Source: Austropuccinia psidii
Taxonomy: Eukaryota; Basidiomycota; Pucciniomycetes; Pucciniales; Sphaerophragmiaceae
Direction of reading: 5' to 3'
DNA: 64,000 bases
NCBI GenBank assembly: GCA_023105745.1
Contig: JALGQZ010000011.1
Coordinates: 14,041,975-14,105,974, forward strand
The position numbers and the translations under genes were made by a program. A model generated the notes under the pieces. The model saw only the letters and a list, made by a program, of their open reading frames with translations, searched no databases and was not told where the DNA came from. Position 1 is the stretch's first letter. The number at the start of each line of letters is the position of its first letter. Positions 22,073 to 31,792 of the stretch are shown piece after piece.

Positions 22073-24473
22073 CTATTGGTGTTTGTAAAATGGCATTTCC
22101 ATAAGGCAGGATTTTAGAATAGCAATACAATTAGGGTCAAAGATGATCTTGGAAGGTACCTTCCGCATGTTGACCTCAACTGAATGTGGAGTGATATAGT
22201 GGATGACCTTTACAGGTTGTTGTTGGCCAATACAATGGAGTCGATCAACAGCCTGAGCCTCAATGGCTGGGTTCCAATTGGGCTCCTGGAAATGAGGATT
22301 TCAGGGGCCGCAAATCAGGGCAGAATTTTGGGGGTCCCCTCACCATTAAATAGACCGTATTAGAACAAGTTATATTGAGGCCAGTTCCAGCTGCGGCAAT
22401 GGATGCAATCAGGACTTCACATTCAGGATTATTGAAGAAATTCTCCAGTGCCTTCTCCTGTGCTTGTGCTGTAATTGTTCCATCAATTCGTGCTGAAAGG
22501 ATAGAGTGATGGGCAAGTGCAATACCAATTCTAAAATATGAAAAAGTCAGATGGATTCAATTGGTAATGGATGCATATTAGAATTAACGCACAAATCTAG
22601 AAATTGGGTCCATTGGGTATAAACCACTAATTTGGTTGGACCACACCTTGTTTGTTTGTTCTTCATTAAACTTTGTAGGAGGTGTGCAATTTTACTACTC
22701 ATCATGCATGTTTCCACATCCACAATAGTTCGTGTGATTCTTGGGGAGTTATCCTGAGTGCTCCTGCCCTCGTGGTCTTCCAAGTCTGCCTCTGAAATTG
22801 TGTTAAGCATGATATGATGGTTACAACATATTCGCAGCTTATTAATATTTCTGAAAAATTCTCCTGGTCCTTTCCTTTTGGATGATAGGAATTCTTCATA
22901 TAATATGGAATATTCTTGCTGCATGGTTGGGTTGAGTGGGAGCAGCTCATAATGATGGCTAATAGTGGGGAGGGATTCGAGATGTGTGGTTTTGGTGCGG
23001 CGCAAACTTAAATGCCGCAATGCCAAATGCAAGATATCATTGCAACCTTTGGAAAGACTACTGAGGATGAATGGTGACCAGTTATCTTGTTTGGCGCTCT
23101 GGGGTTGAGTGATGAATGATATTATGCCCAAAAGGTCATAAATAGTGTTGTGAATAGGTGTGCCCGTTAAACATATTCGACAGGATGAAAGGAGGCTATT
23201 AATGGCACGGTGAGTGGCAGTGTATTGAGAGCGAATATAGCTATAAGATGGGGCAAGGGTTATTGGATATAAAAGGTAATTTGAATCATTTAAGATCAGA
23301 CACTCACTGTGCTTCATCCAAAATTATACGATGCCAATTGATTTGAAAAATGAATGATGTAGAGGTATTGGTTTGCTTAAATTCTTGGGTGATAGTATTG
23401 TAAGAAGTGATGATGATATCATATTTTAAGATGTCGTCTTTGGATAATGAGTGACGAGTGGGACCATGGTAGATTTTGGAATGCAGCGCTCCAGCCTGAG
23501 CATGCTTGGATATTTCTGATTGCCAGTTGGTAATTAAGCGAGGGGGGCAGATGATCATGGTGGGCGTGGAGCGATGGGGGTTTGCAATCATCCGCTCCTT
23601 GGTGGTACCAATTAGAGCAATGGCCTGAATGGTTTTACCTAATCCCATATCATCCGCGAGCAGTCCCCCAAGAGGGGTATTGGTCGAAAGGGATTCAAAT
23701 GAGCTAACGACCCTGTTTGTAATGATGTGCCTGGCATTGAAAGTGAATCCTGGGGGTGAGGTGGCCCAAAGGTTACGGGCTGATTGGCCATTGGGGATTT
23801 CTCGATCCCAGAGAAAAGCTAGTCCGGTCTTTTGATGAGGGAGGAGGGGGGTTTGAATAATGGCGTGGGGCGGGGTCATCATGGAGAGGTCTGATCCACT
23901 GGGTAATTGTATCAGTTTCTGCTTGGAAACCAATGATGAAACAGCAGGATATGAAAATGGCGTCGAGCTTGAAGTGGGAAATGTCGGAGTGAAGAGTTGA
24001 CATTGACTATGAGTATTACAGTCATATTCTTTGGGCATTTTAAGCTTGAAATCTTGTGTTCGAAAGCTTTCCATTATGAATAAAATGTTTGGATACCATG
24101 TGAAGAACATCAATGCTAGATTGGGTTTCTGAGATGAGGAGGGATCATTTGCATCAGTCATAAATACTCCCTCAACAAATAATATTTGAGAGGGATTGGA
24201 TTGGCAATTTTCAATCCATGCCCCACCAGGACCACAGTGCATGAACGTTTTTGGTGCCCCAAGGAATGGTATCAACGTTTTGGAAAGGGTTCCAGGTAGA
24301 GAGCCAATAGCATGCTGGTGATTGGGGAGATAAACAAATATGTTGTGTTGATTGTGCCATATGATAATCCAAGAAGCTAAGTGGGAATTCTCAGGATTTA
24401 AGGCTATATCACTATTTATTGGAATACGAATATTAATCATCCCAATGCAAAGTGGTTGTGAAGGGGTTGACAT
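22073..24473 (-). CDS. SNF2-family ATPase cargo, frame open, motif VI Arg replaced by Cys
   Basis: Four exons (24473-23308, 23240-22593, 22530-22344, 22285-22073) with GT-AG introns of 67, 62 and 58 nt give a continuous 737-residue frame ending in TAG at 22073. Around residues 268-280 is the Walker A motif (GLLADDMGLGKT). Further motifs are IICPPRLITNW (Ia), DIIITSYNTI, DEAH (the His codon spans intron 1) followed by YIRSQYT, CLTGTPIHN (III), ARIDGTITAQAQEKAL, LIASIAAAGTGLNIT (V) and EAQAVDRLHCIGQQQ (VI). Family members have R in DRxHRIGQ; here CGT has become TGT (Cys). That Arg normally contacts ATP, so remodelling is probably lost. It is Rad5/HLTF-like in domain spacing but has no RING. It is convergent with the accessory gene (326 bp apart). 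Confidence 0.88.
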
Positions 24474-24838
24474 GATGGCTATTTTAAATTATTTGGGGAC
24501 AGTTGGAAATTATATGATTGGGAGGGGTTAGCTAAACGGAATGAAGACAAATAGGCGCAGATGGGGAACTTACATGAGAGGCAGCAATGGGGTCAAGGGG
24601 GGATGGCCTGTGGTTACGTGCATGGTCTTGATGGGGATGGGCCTCTTGGGCTCATAATTTTCATATCCGATTTGGGGCATATATCAAGGCAAGGTGGCCA
24701 AAATGTGGGTGCACCGATATGATTTCTGGATCTGCAGCAAGGTACAAAACCCTTGGTGCAACAAGGTTGACATTAGCATATCCGAAATTGGGTGGGTTGT
24801 AGCAACTTATTGTGGAGGGCAAATCAGAGGCATGCAGT

Positions 24839-24866
24839 CATGTTCGCTGGTGTGACAGCGAACATG
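24839..24866. repeat. intergenic palindrome P2
   Basis: A 28-bp palindrome with 11-bp arms CATGTTCGCTG / CAGCGAACATG around GTGTGA, about 370 bp upstream of the SNF2 start codon. Confidence 0.75.
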
Positions 24867-24963
24867 GATGCATATATATCTTCCCCAGGGACCTACTGGG
24901 CAATGTTGGCCGTTTCAAAGGGCAATCTCACTGTGGGGATGTTTGTGTGTGGGCGGGTGAGAT

Positions 24964-24989
24964 ATGTTTGGTGGCGTGCCACCGAACAT
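24964..24989. repeat. intergenic palindrome P3
   Basis: A 26-bp near-palindrome ATGTTTGGTGGC / GCCACCGAACAT around GT, 98 bp after P2 and built on the same plan. Confidence 0.75.
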
Positions 24990-26196
24990 GACTTTGGTTT
25001 TGCGTGAAGTTTTTTGATGACTGATTCCAACTAGGCTTCAGGGGGGGAAGTGTGGCATGATCAAACGGGGCACCGACCGTGAGGCATGATCCACATCTAC
25101 ATTCACCCCTATTGCGTTTGAGGAGGCTACTATTCCCCGAGATTGGGATCACGGTCTTTGCCTCCCGCGTGTACAAAACTCCGGAGAAAGAGGCCACCCA
25201 CCCAAGGGAATTTCTGGCTGCAAGCCAGGTGCCACAACTTGCGCGGGGCGTGTGAGAACGTGAAGAAAATTACCCGCGGTGGGAGATACCCACGCAAACA
25301 TAACCAGCCTCAGCAATCATAGGCTGGGATTATTCTAATGTGGATGAGGCTGAAGCAAATCCACACTGATTGGCCTCAGGTTTCCACGCGCGAGCAGGTG
25401 AGCATCTGCAGTCAAGCTGACCACCCGACCAAGAAACTAGCTGGTCGGAACACTGGCAGTAAAATGTCTTCCAGGCGTGTGAAAGTTGCCTGTGTATGAC
25501 CCGTTGGGGGGTGCGTATGAAAGCGTGTGGCTGCCCGACAATGAGCACACGCAATGAACAAGCAGGGCCAGTCATTGTTGGCCCCGACAATGGCACCGGA
25601 GTGAATCCACTGTTTGTGTATTACCCAAATAATAAGTCATCCCATTATGACCCACTTTCATTAACTTGGATTACACCCGCGTGTATGCCATTGTTAGGCA
25701 GAGCTCTCCAAAAAGGTGCACCAAAGGGATGCAGTTGAGATATATGACTCAATGGCTTGACGTGATTTTCATGTTACATTGCTGAACAGCTTTTGCTCTG
25801 CCCCACAGCATACATTTACAAAGGTGTACTGCATACTACAGTGTTGGCTGTACAGATTAGGAAGTTGTAATACTACTTGAGCCTGCATGCATATAGCGAA
25901 TGTGCATGCACCTTCCGATCGTTTGCATATACGTAGCTCATGTGCCACATGCTCAGCATTGCATTTCACTCGATTTGCACACGCAAGCTGAGCATGTCAT
26001 GGTCAAAAGCACCGTGTGAAAGTGCTCAGTAAAGCCATGGAATGAACTTTTTTTGCAATAGTTCATTGGAAGGCTCAGTTTGGAGCACTTCACCAAGGCG
26101 TGTGAAATGCTGCACCTGGCTGAAATGTCACCCGATGCTGTGCCAAATGCTCAGATTGTGGGCATACAAAAACGACTGAGCAATGGCTCAGCATGG

Positions 26197-26901
26197 TGCA
26201 TTTCATATTGTCATATCACTTTTTCAATTACTGTGCAATTAAAATGTTCAGCCACTGAGCATTTCAATTATGACCCGAAAGCAAACCTGAGCAATGGGTT
26301 GAGGCAAGCTCACGCTGTATTCACTTGCCTTACAGCCCCCTCCCCTTTGTTCAAAGACTATCACCAGGCCATACGGTCGGTGATCTTGCCGCAGTCACTT
26401 GTGACCCCATGCACCGGGTGCATTTCTGCATGGGTCACTTGTGCATTGCACCCACAATGCACATTCAACAAGGGCCTCACGACCACCCTCCCGGGTGATT
26501 GGGTGGCTATTTAAGGAAAGAAAGGGGATTTGACTCAGCTTGACAATTTAATAAATTGCAATACTCAGCGGTGCATTTGATATTGTTATATCAATTGTTC
26601 AATTACTGTGCAATTAAAATGTTCAGCCACTGAGCATTTCAATTATGACCCAAAAGCAAACCTGAGCAATGGGTCGAGGCAAGCTCACGCTGTATTCACT
26701 TGTCTTACAGCCCCCCCCTTTGTTCAAAGACTATCACCAGGCCATAAGGCCGGTGATCTTGCCGCGGTCACTTGTGCATTGCACCCACAATGCACATTCA
26801 ATAAGGGCCTCACGACCACCCTCCTGGGTGATCGGGTGGCAATTTAAGGAAACAAAGGGGATTTGACTCAGCTTGACAATTAAATAAATTGCAATACTCA
26901 G
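26197..26901 (+). repeat. tandem duplication of about 0.35 kb
   Basis: Copy 1 (about 26197-26567) and copy 2 (about 26568-26901) share most bases, including CAGCCACTGAGCATTTCAAT and the shared end 'ttgacaat..aataaattgcaatactcag'. Copy 2 lacks about 40 bp that copy 1 has near 26400-26440. The duplication lies upstream of the Zn2Cys6-like gene and multiplies the TGAGC motifs there. The reading frames over it are not convincing. Confidence 0.75.
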
Positions 26902-26960
26902 CCAGACCCCCATTGTTCTTCTGCCTCACGCAAGCATTTCACTTCTCAGTTGCAGCATTT

Positions 26961-27060
26961 GCTGAGACTCAGCTTCAATTTTGCCCACACGCCTTGAAGC
27001 TGAGACTTTTGCGGGTGCTGCAACTGCTGAGATCGTCTCAGCTTCACCATGGTATAAAAG
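26961..27060 (+). promoter_or_regulatory. TATA box with GCTGAG inverted repeats
   Basis: TATAAAAG at 27053-27060 is preceded by two perfect inverted repeats: GCTGAG-A-CTCAGC at 26961-26973 and GCTGAG-ATCGT-CTCAGC at 27026-27042. A third, CTGAGC-AATG-GCTCAG, lies at 26176-26191. Spaced inverted 6-mers are the usual kind of site for dimeric Zn2Cys6 factors, and the next gene encodes such a domain, so self-regulation is possible but inferred. Confidence 0.5.
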
Positions 27061-27482
27061 ACCATCTTCACACAACACGCACTTCACTTTCTTTCTCACC
27101 CGCTCCACTTCGTTCAACCTCACCCGCGTTTGTCCTTCTTGTGCGTATTCCCCTTTGTCTTCCTGCCTTTCTATTTTTGTCTTTCGCACTCCACTAAGCC
27201 CACTTCCCTTCCTTTCGCCTGTTTGTTTATTCTTCTGATCCGTTCAGAACCTCACTTCTATCCACCTCGTGCGTTACCTCTTTTTTAAACTTTTGTCGAC
27301 ATTACTTACCGATATTAATACTTATTTTTCTTCACGACTCTTTTCCAGACTTTTAAAAACTTCCGACTAGAGCGTTCTTATTTTGTTTCGGTTTTAAATT
27401 CATAATTCATCGTACGTCTTCATTTTTTCTCTTGATTGTTTACTTTGTATGCAGTTACTAACCTCAATTGTTTTGTTTTTAG

Positions 27483-28837
27483 ATGTTGTGCACTTTATGC
27501 ACCAAGCGGGGTATCCCCTGCATTCATTCCTCGACGACGAACGACGCTTGTGATGCTTGCCGACAAGCACACAAGAAATGTTTGTTTGTTGTCCGTCCCT
27601 TCCGACCACAAGGCCAGAGGAGTTCCCGCCCAAGACGCCCTCGCGAGGACTCCTTTGTGGTCGACGATGATGACACCATTTCCGAGCGTGAATGGACGCC
27701 GGGCCCCCAAACAGGCCAACAGGAACAATTCCGGACAATCAGCCCTGTCCCCTCCCCCTCCTAGGCCACCATCCGATGGTCACTTCACTCCTTGACCGGA
27801 GCGAAGTGATTATCCAGCCGATGAAGGATGGCGATGGCAAGAGGACATTCGAGCTTGGGCTGATCGTCACCATGTCTTGTCACCGATGGGATTCAAACTC
27901 CAAAGTAAGTTTTATTTCTCCTCCTTATCTCATTTCTCTTCACGCAATAATACTGACTTTCTTCCATTACTCATAGAACAAAACCCGCCGAATCCCCCCC
28001 GACAAGACTCTCCCGTTCCTAGTTTGCCTCACAAGCAAACCGCTCGGCAACCCACTCCAGGCCCGAGTGGCACCCGATGGTCTGAGGAATTATTCCGCGG
28101 TAAGCAGCCAAAGTTTCATTTCATTTTCATTTTCACTTTCACTTTCGAGTCGAGTGAACTGACTCTTACTCCTTTTCTAGAACCCTCCCGAACGGAAGAG
28201 CCACCTATTCCTGGCCCGAGTCCATTGTCCCAACCACCTGAGGATGATACGACTCGTGAGCCAGAACCTGAGGTGGCTCCTATGCAATCCACGGAGGAAC
28301 CTTATGGTAAGTCACCCCTTCTTTCTCTTCGATCCATATCCACTTTTCCTCATTTTTTCTTCGACCGTCTCCAGATTGTCCCGCCACTCCTCGCTCGATC
28401 ATCATCATTGACGATACGCCCGTCGGATCACCCCATCCCCCTCCCCCTCCCCCTTCTTCTTCACCGACACCACCATCTTCCCCTCCTCTCCTACCCCGGT
28501 TCCTTCCCAGGATCTCCCTCCCGTTGCCCCCGAGAACCCAACAACCTCCTCCCCCCCGGTGCCAAGCTCCTCTCATTCCCACGATGACGCTCGCCAGCAA
28601 TTCAGCGACTTGCGACCGACCCTAATGATTCCTCGAGCCATCGTCCACGAATCGATCAACCGAATCTTGTTGGAGCATCGCCGCTTGCTCCACATGATTC
28701 CTTTCGTGGATGCAACTCATCGAAATGAGATGCACCGGGAATTCCGGGAGGAACTAAACTCCCTCCTTGCCCAGGCACTGGAGGCTTATCCAAAGGAGGA
28801 CATAACCGGGATAGTCTCCAAATTCCTCAAAAAATAA
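27483..28837 (+). pseudogene. Zn2Cys6-like multi-copy gene, frameshifted
   Basis: ATG 27483 directly follows TTTTTTAG, a possible 3' splice site of a leader intron. Residues 3-33 have six cysteines spaced C-x2-C-x6-C-x9-C-x2-C-x6-C (LCTLCTKRGIPC, ACDACRQAHKKC), which matches the fungal Zn2Cys6 DNA-binding cluster. A basic stretch follows (QRSSRPRRPRED). GT-AG introns fit at 27905-27976, 28100-28180 and 28307-28374. The middle exons are Pro/Ser-rich; the last encodes a helical tail (INRILLEHRRLLHMIPF, EALEAYPKEDITG) ending in TAA at 28835. Frame switches in C-rich runs near 27760 and 28550 and a TGA near 27795 mean this copy is damaged, or the reads are wrong in homopolymers. I remember close relatives in many copies in myrtle rust proteins. 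Being cargo here could explain that spread. Confidence 0.6.
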
Positions 28838-29271
28838 AAATTAAAAAAAAATCATCCCATTATTTCCACTTTTTATCATTTGTAATACTTTCTTTTAAAT
28901 AAATTATCATTTGTAATCAATTATTATTATGTTCAAATTCTATTACATTCTTTGTTCACGTAAAAATTACTTATTTCCTCCTTAGAGAAAAACCCTGATT
29001 GCGTGAGAATTATTTTTGTAAGTGCCCCACCAAGAGTTTGAGTGAGTATTTGTTTTCGTGAACCTCTTTTTCTCAAAATGCGCCAATAGTTGCCGTTATC
29101 CTCTCCGATATTTTCTTCTTCCATGGTTTAGAGCCATATCCATTCTTAACTGTAAAAACGCGGGAGGTTCCCGTATGTGAGCAATCCAGTCCAGATTTGT
29201 GAAACATGGCCTTTCCTATGGTCACACGCTATTAATCTTACTCATGTATTGAATTGTTTAAATTGTCTGGA

Positions 29272-29735
29272 ACCTTCACAAGCGTAAGGATTGGCGTGTG
29301 ACTTGTCTGGAGCCTGCACAGGCGTAAGGATTGGCGTGTCAATTGTTGGGAGCCTGCACAGGCGTAAGGATTGGCGTGTGAATTCTTGGGAGCCTGCACA
29401 GGCGTAAGAATTGGCGTGTGAATTGTTGGGAGCCTGCACAGGCGTAAGAATTGGCGTGTGAATTCTCGGGATCCTGCACAGGCCAAGAAATTTTCAGCAT
29501 TGTGGGGAACCCTCACAAGCGTAAGGATTGGCGTGTGAATTGTCGAAAGCCTGTACAGGCGTAAGGAATTTTTAGCATTTTTGGGAACCTTCACAAGCCT
29601 AAGGATTGGCATGTAAATTTTCGGGAGCCTGCACAGGCGTAAGGATTGGCGTGTGTAGCGTCGACACCCCCCATAGGCGTAAGGAGCTTTTAGCATTTGC
29701 GGAACCTGCACAAGCATAAGGATTCGCGTGTGAAG
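29272..29735 (+). repeat. 40-bp minisatellite
   Basis: About 11 units of 40 bp with core GGCGTAAGGATTGGCGTGTG and a variable GGGAGCCTGCACA part. Edge units are shortened. It shares ATTGGCGTGTG with the 30-bp array at the left end and GCGTAAGGAT with the 51-bp arrays at the right end. Open frames on the minus strand here are by-products of the repeat. The stretch 28838-29271 contains AT-rich sequence without a gene. Confidence 0.85.
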
Positions 29736-29772
29736 CATCGGCATCCTGGACAATAGCAACAAACCAGGACAG

Positions 29773-29798
29773 ATGTACGATGGCATGCCACCGTACAT
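29773..29798. repeat. intergenic palindrome P4
   Basis: ATGTACGATGGC / GCCACCGTACAT around AT, 26 bp with one mismatched base pair. It lies between the 40-bp array and the 3' end of the dioxygenase gene. Confidence 0.8.
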
Positions 29799-29922
29799 AA
29801 TCCACTTCACCCCTTTTTCATGTGAGACACCCCATCTCCCGCACTCAAATCCATCCAATCCTGGTGTATATTGTCCTCTGCCTTACCCCACCATTACTTA
29901 CCCAACCCACATGCAAATCTCC

Positions 29923-31251
29923 TCATTCTTTGAATCGGCATGAGATTGTATTACCATCCCTGATTTGATAGCCCGCTCTCTCGCCAATCTCATAATAGCC
30001 ATGGTTTTTTTGCCGCATTGTTTTTGCTAACCTGCTTGAGCATTGTGCGGACATACCCACTAGTGTCGTGCTTTCATTGTCCTGTGCTGGATCAGTATAA
30101 TGAACAAATGTACTACTGGCCCACACTACCTGAATGAGCCCATGACATGCGGATAGATCAATCCAAAAATGCTCATTTGGGAAAATCAATTTTCCCCCTG
30201 TACACCGCTTTGACGCATCTCTTTGAATTTGGCCGGTCCCCTTATCAGCTTGAAACCACCATCCCGAAGCATACAGTGATGCATCCTTATCAACATGAGG
30301 TGCGTTTTTGAATCCATTCATGGTGAAAGTGAGTGCGGAAGCGAACTTGAATGCACCCTGATTTGCCGGAATATTGCCTTCATAGTTGACTTGATCAAAA
30401 GACGGAACCCCCAATGAATTGTAGAAATTTTGAATCTTCTCAAATAAATTATCCCCAACATATCGTAAGGATTGACCTAGAATGCAACCCACCGAGCTAA
30501 GATTGGGACCTCGGTTCTGCCATTCATCTTTTGTGTTTTCAATTTTCCCGACACTTCCATACAGACCAAATTGTTCATTCTTGGTGCTGCATTTGCGCCA
30601 CCCAATCGCAAACATAAATCCCTCCAGTAATCCTCCATTTGTTGCAATTGGGTCGGTGAATCTCTTTTCGCGAAATAAGAATTGTGATAATTCATCCCAT
30701 TGATTGACCTTGACTTCACTCATTGTTGTGAATGGTCGGAATTCGACAAGGGCAATAAGTAATCCGGTTGAAGAGAAAATTGCCACACGGCCAAAGTGAA
30801 TGTGTTTGATCTGATTGACATCCACAACCCTCCGAATTTCACTTGGGGTCATATTTGCTGATACTGGCATTGATATTTGTGCTGTTGGGCGAGAGGAGGA
30901 AAACAACCTATTCATTCGGGTCGTTTTGCGCTCATTTGTCTTTTGGGATCTGCTACTATTTCCGAGTGGTTGAGGGATCACTATGTGTTGAAGCACACAA
31001 GATATCAGATACTGCCAAGGAGCTTTCTTTGGCACACATCCTTGAACTTCCCTGTTGGAGCCCACATGACATTGGCACAATCTGAACCGACTAAAGCCAA
31101 TGTTCTTCTGTGGGGCCCAATGAGGGTGCCACATAAATGTGGAAGCATATATACACTGAGATTAAGTGAGCAACTCACACTTTCCTTCCTCAGCCCGACG
31201 CTTTCTGGCGAGTTCCCTTTTACGCTCTTTTCCTTTTTTCGTGAATGGCAT
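29923..31251 (-). CDS. TET/JBP-like 2OG-Fe(II) dioxygenase cargo
   Basis: The main exon is open from 31134 to the stop at 29923 (403 residues). A likely first exon begins at ATG 31251 (MPFTKKGKERKRELARKRR), a basic start typical of rust Tet-like proteins; the exact splice junction near 31180-31100 is not resolved because phases do not match. Family-like segments are FGRVAIFSSTGLLIALVEFRPF and FAIGWRKCS. The iron site H-x-D is NAPHVDKD (His codon 30297, about residue 280 of the main exon) and the distal His is STFVHYTDP (codon 30102, about residue 345). The Arg usually found shortly after the distal His is not obvious: the segment reads TTLVGMSAQ. TET/JBP enzymes oxidise methylated pyrimidines in DNA. 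Activity is uncertain. Confidence 0.8.
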
Positions 31252-31550
31252 GCTTTCAGCAGAAAATGAAATGAAACCGAATGATTACTGATTTATTAAT
31301 ATCAGCTAAATTGAATTGCGGTTGATGAATCTTTTTTGATTGCGGCTAAAGAGAAAGATCACACCTGACCTTGGCAAATTTGCGATCTCAAATACCTGAA
31401 CCTGAAAATTGCAGTGGATAGTGCATTATTCAATTTGACATATTGATGTTCCCATGCAATCACTTTCCAATCCAACCATTTGGAATGCGGATACCTAGCT
31501 ATCCTAGTCCTCTTGAAAGACACAGGAACATTTGGCCTATTATGGGCTGG

Positions 31551-31604
31551 CGGGAAGTGATAAACGCGACTTCCCGCAATGCCCCCGCGTGTGCTACTCG
31601 CGGG
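31551..31604. repeat. two adjacent G+C-rich hairpins
   Basis: CGGGAAGT at 31551-31558 pairs with ACTTCCCG at 31569-31576, and CCCGCG at 31584-31589 pairs with CGCGGG at 31599-31604. They lie about 50 bp left of palindrome P5, between the dioxygenase 5' end and the unknown gene. The rest of 31252-31792 shows no gene. Confidence 0.5.
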
Positions 31605-31650
31605 CACAACGCCTGACTCAGCTTGCGTCTTGTCGGAGTCTTTGCAATGA

Positions 31651-31674
31651 TGTACGGAGGCATGCCGCCATACA
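31651..31674. repeat. intergenic palindrome P5
   Basis: TGTACGGAGGCA / TGCCGCCATACA, 24 bp, the same plan as P1-P4, in the gap between two minus-strand genes. Confidence 0.75.
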
Positions 31675-31792
31675 ATTACTATTGGTACTCAGACTGTGGC
31701 ATCCGGGGAGTAGTAGGATAGGAAGTCATGATTATTAAATTCATAAATCACTTTGCAAAATTAAATTACAATCTATCTAGTACAAAGCTAAT

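Larger units (their letters stand above)
24474..26079. other. intergenic region of the CACTA-type element
   Basis: No gene I can support. It holds palindromes P2 and P3, and its 24,900-25,700 part is richer in G+C than the surroundings. A short frame at 25496-25738 has no recognisable features. From about 25,940 onward, GCTGAG/CTCAGC and TGAGCA motifs become frequent. Confidence 0.5.

Noticed and set aside
24792..25738. Possible small genes in the G+C-richer part upstream of SNF2
   Set aside because: Frames are short, overlap on both strands and include palindromes P2/P3; no domain or splice structure is visible.
27400..27795. Alternative frames over the Zn2Cys6 exon on both strands
   Set aside because: The frame starting at 27483 has the exact six-cysteine spacing; the others are shadows.
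29238..29858. 206-codon minus-strand frame
   Set aside because: It is a read-through of the 40-bp minisatellite; three frames are similarly open and the residues simply echo the repeat.
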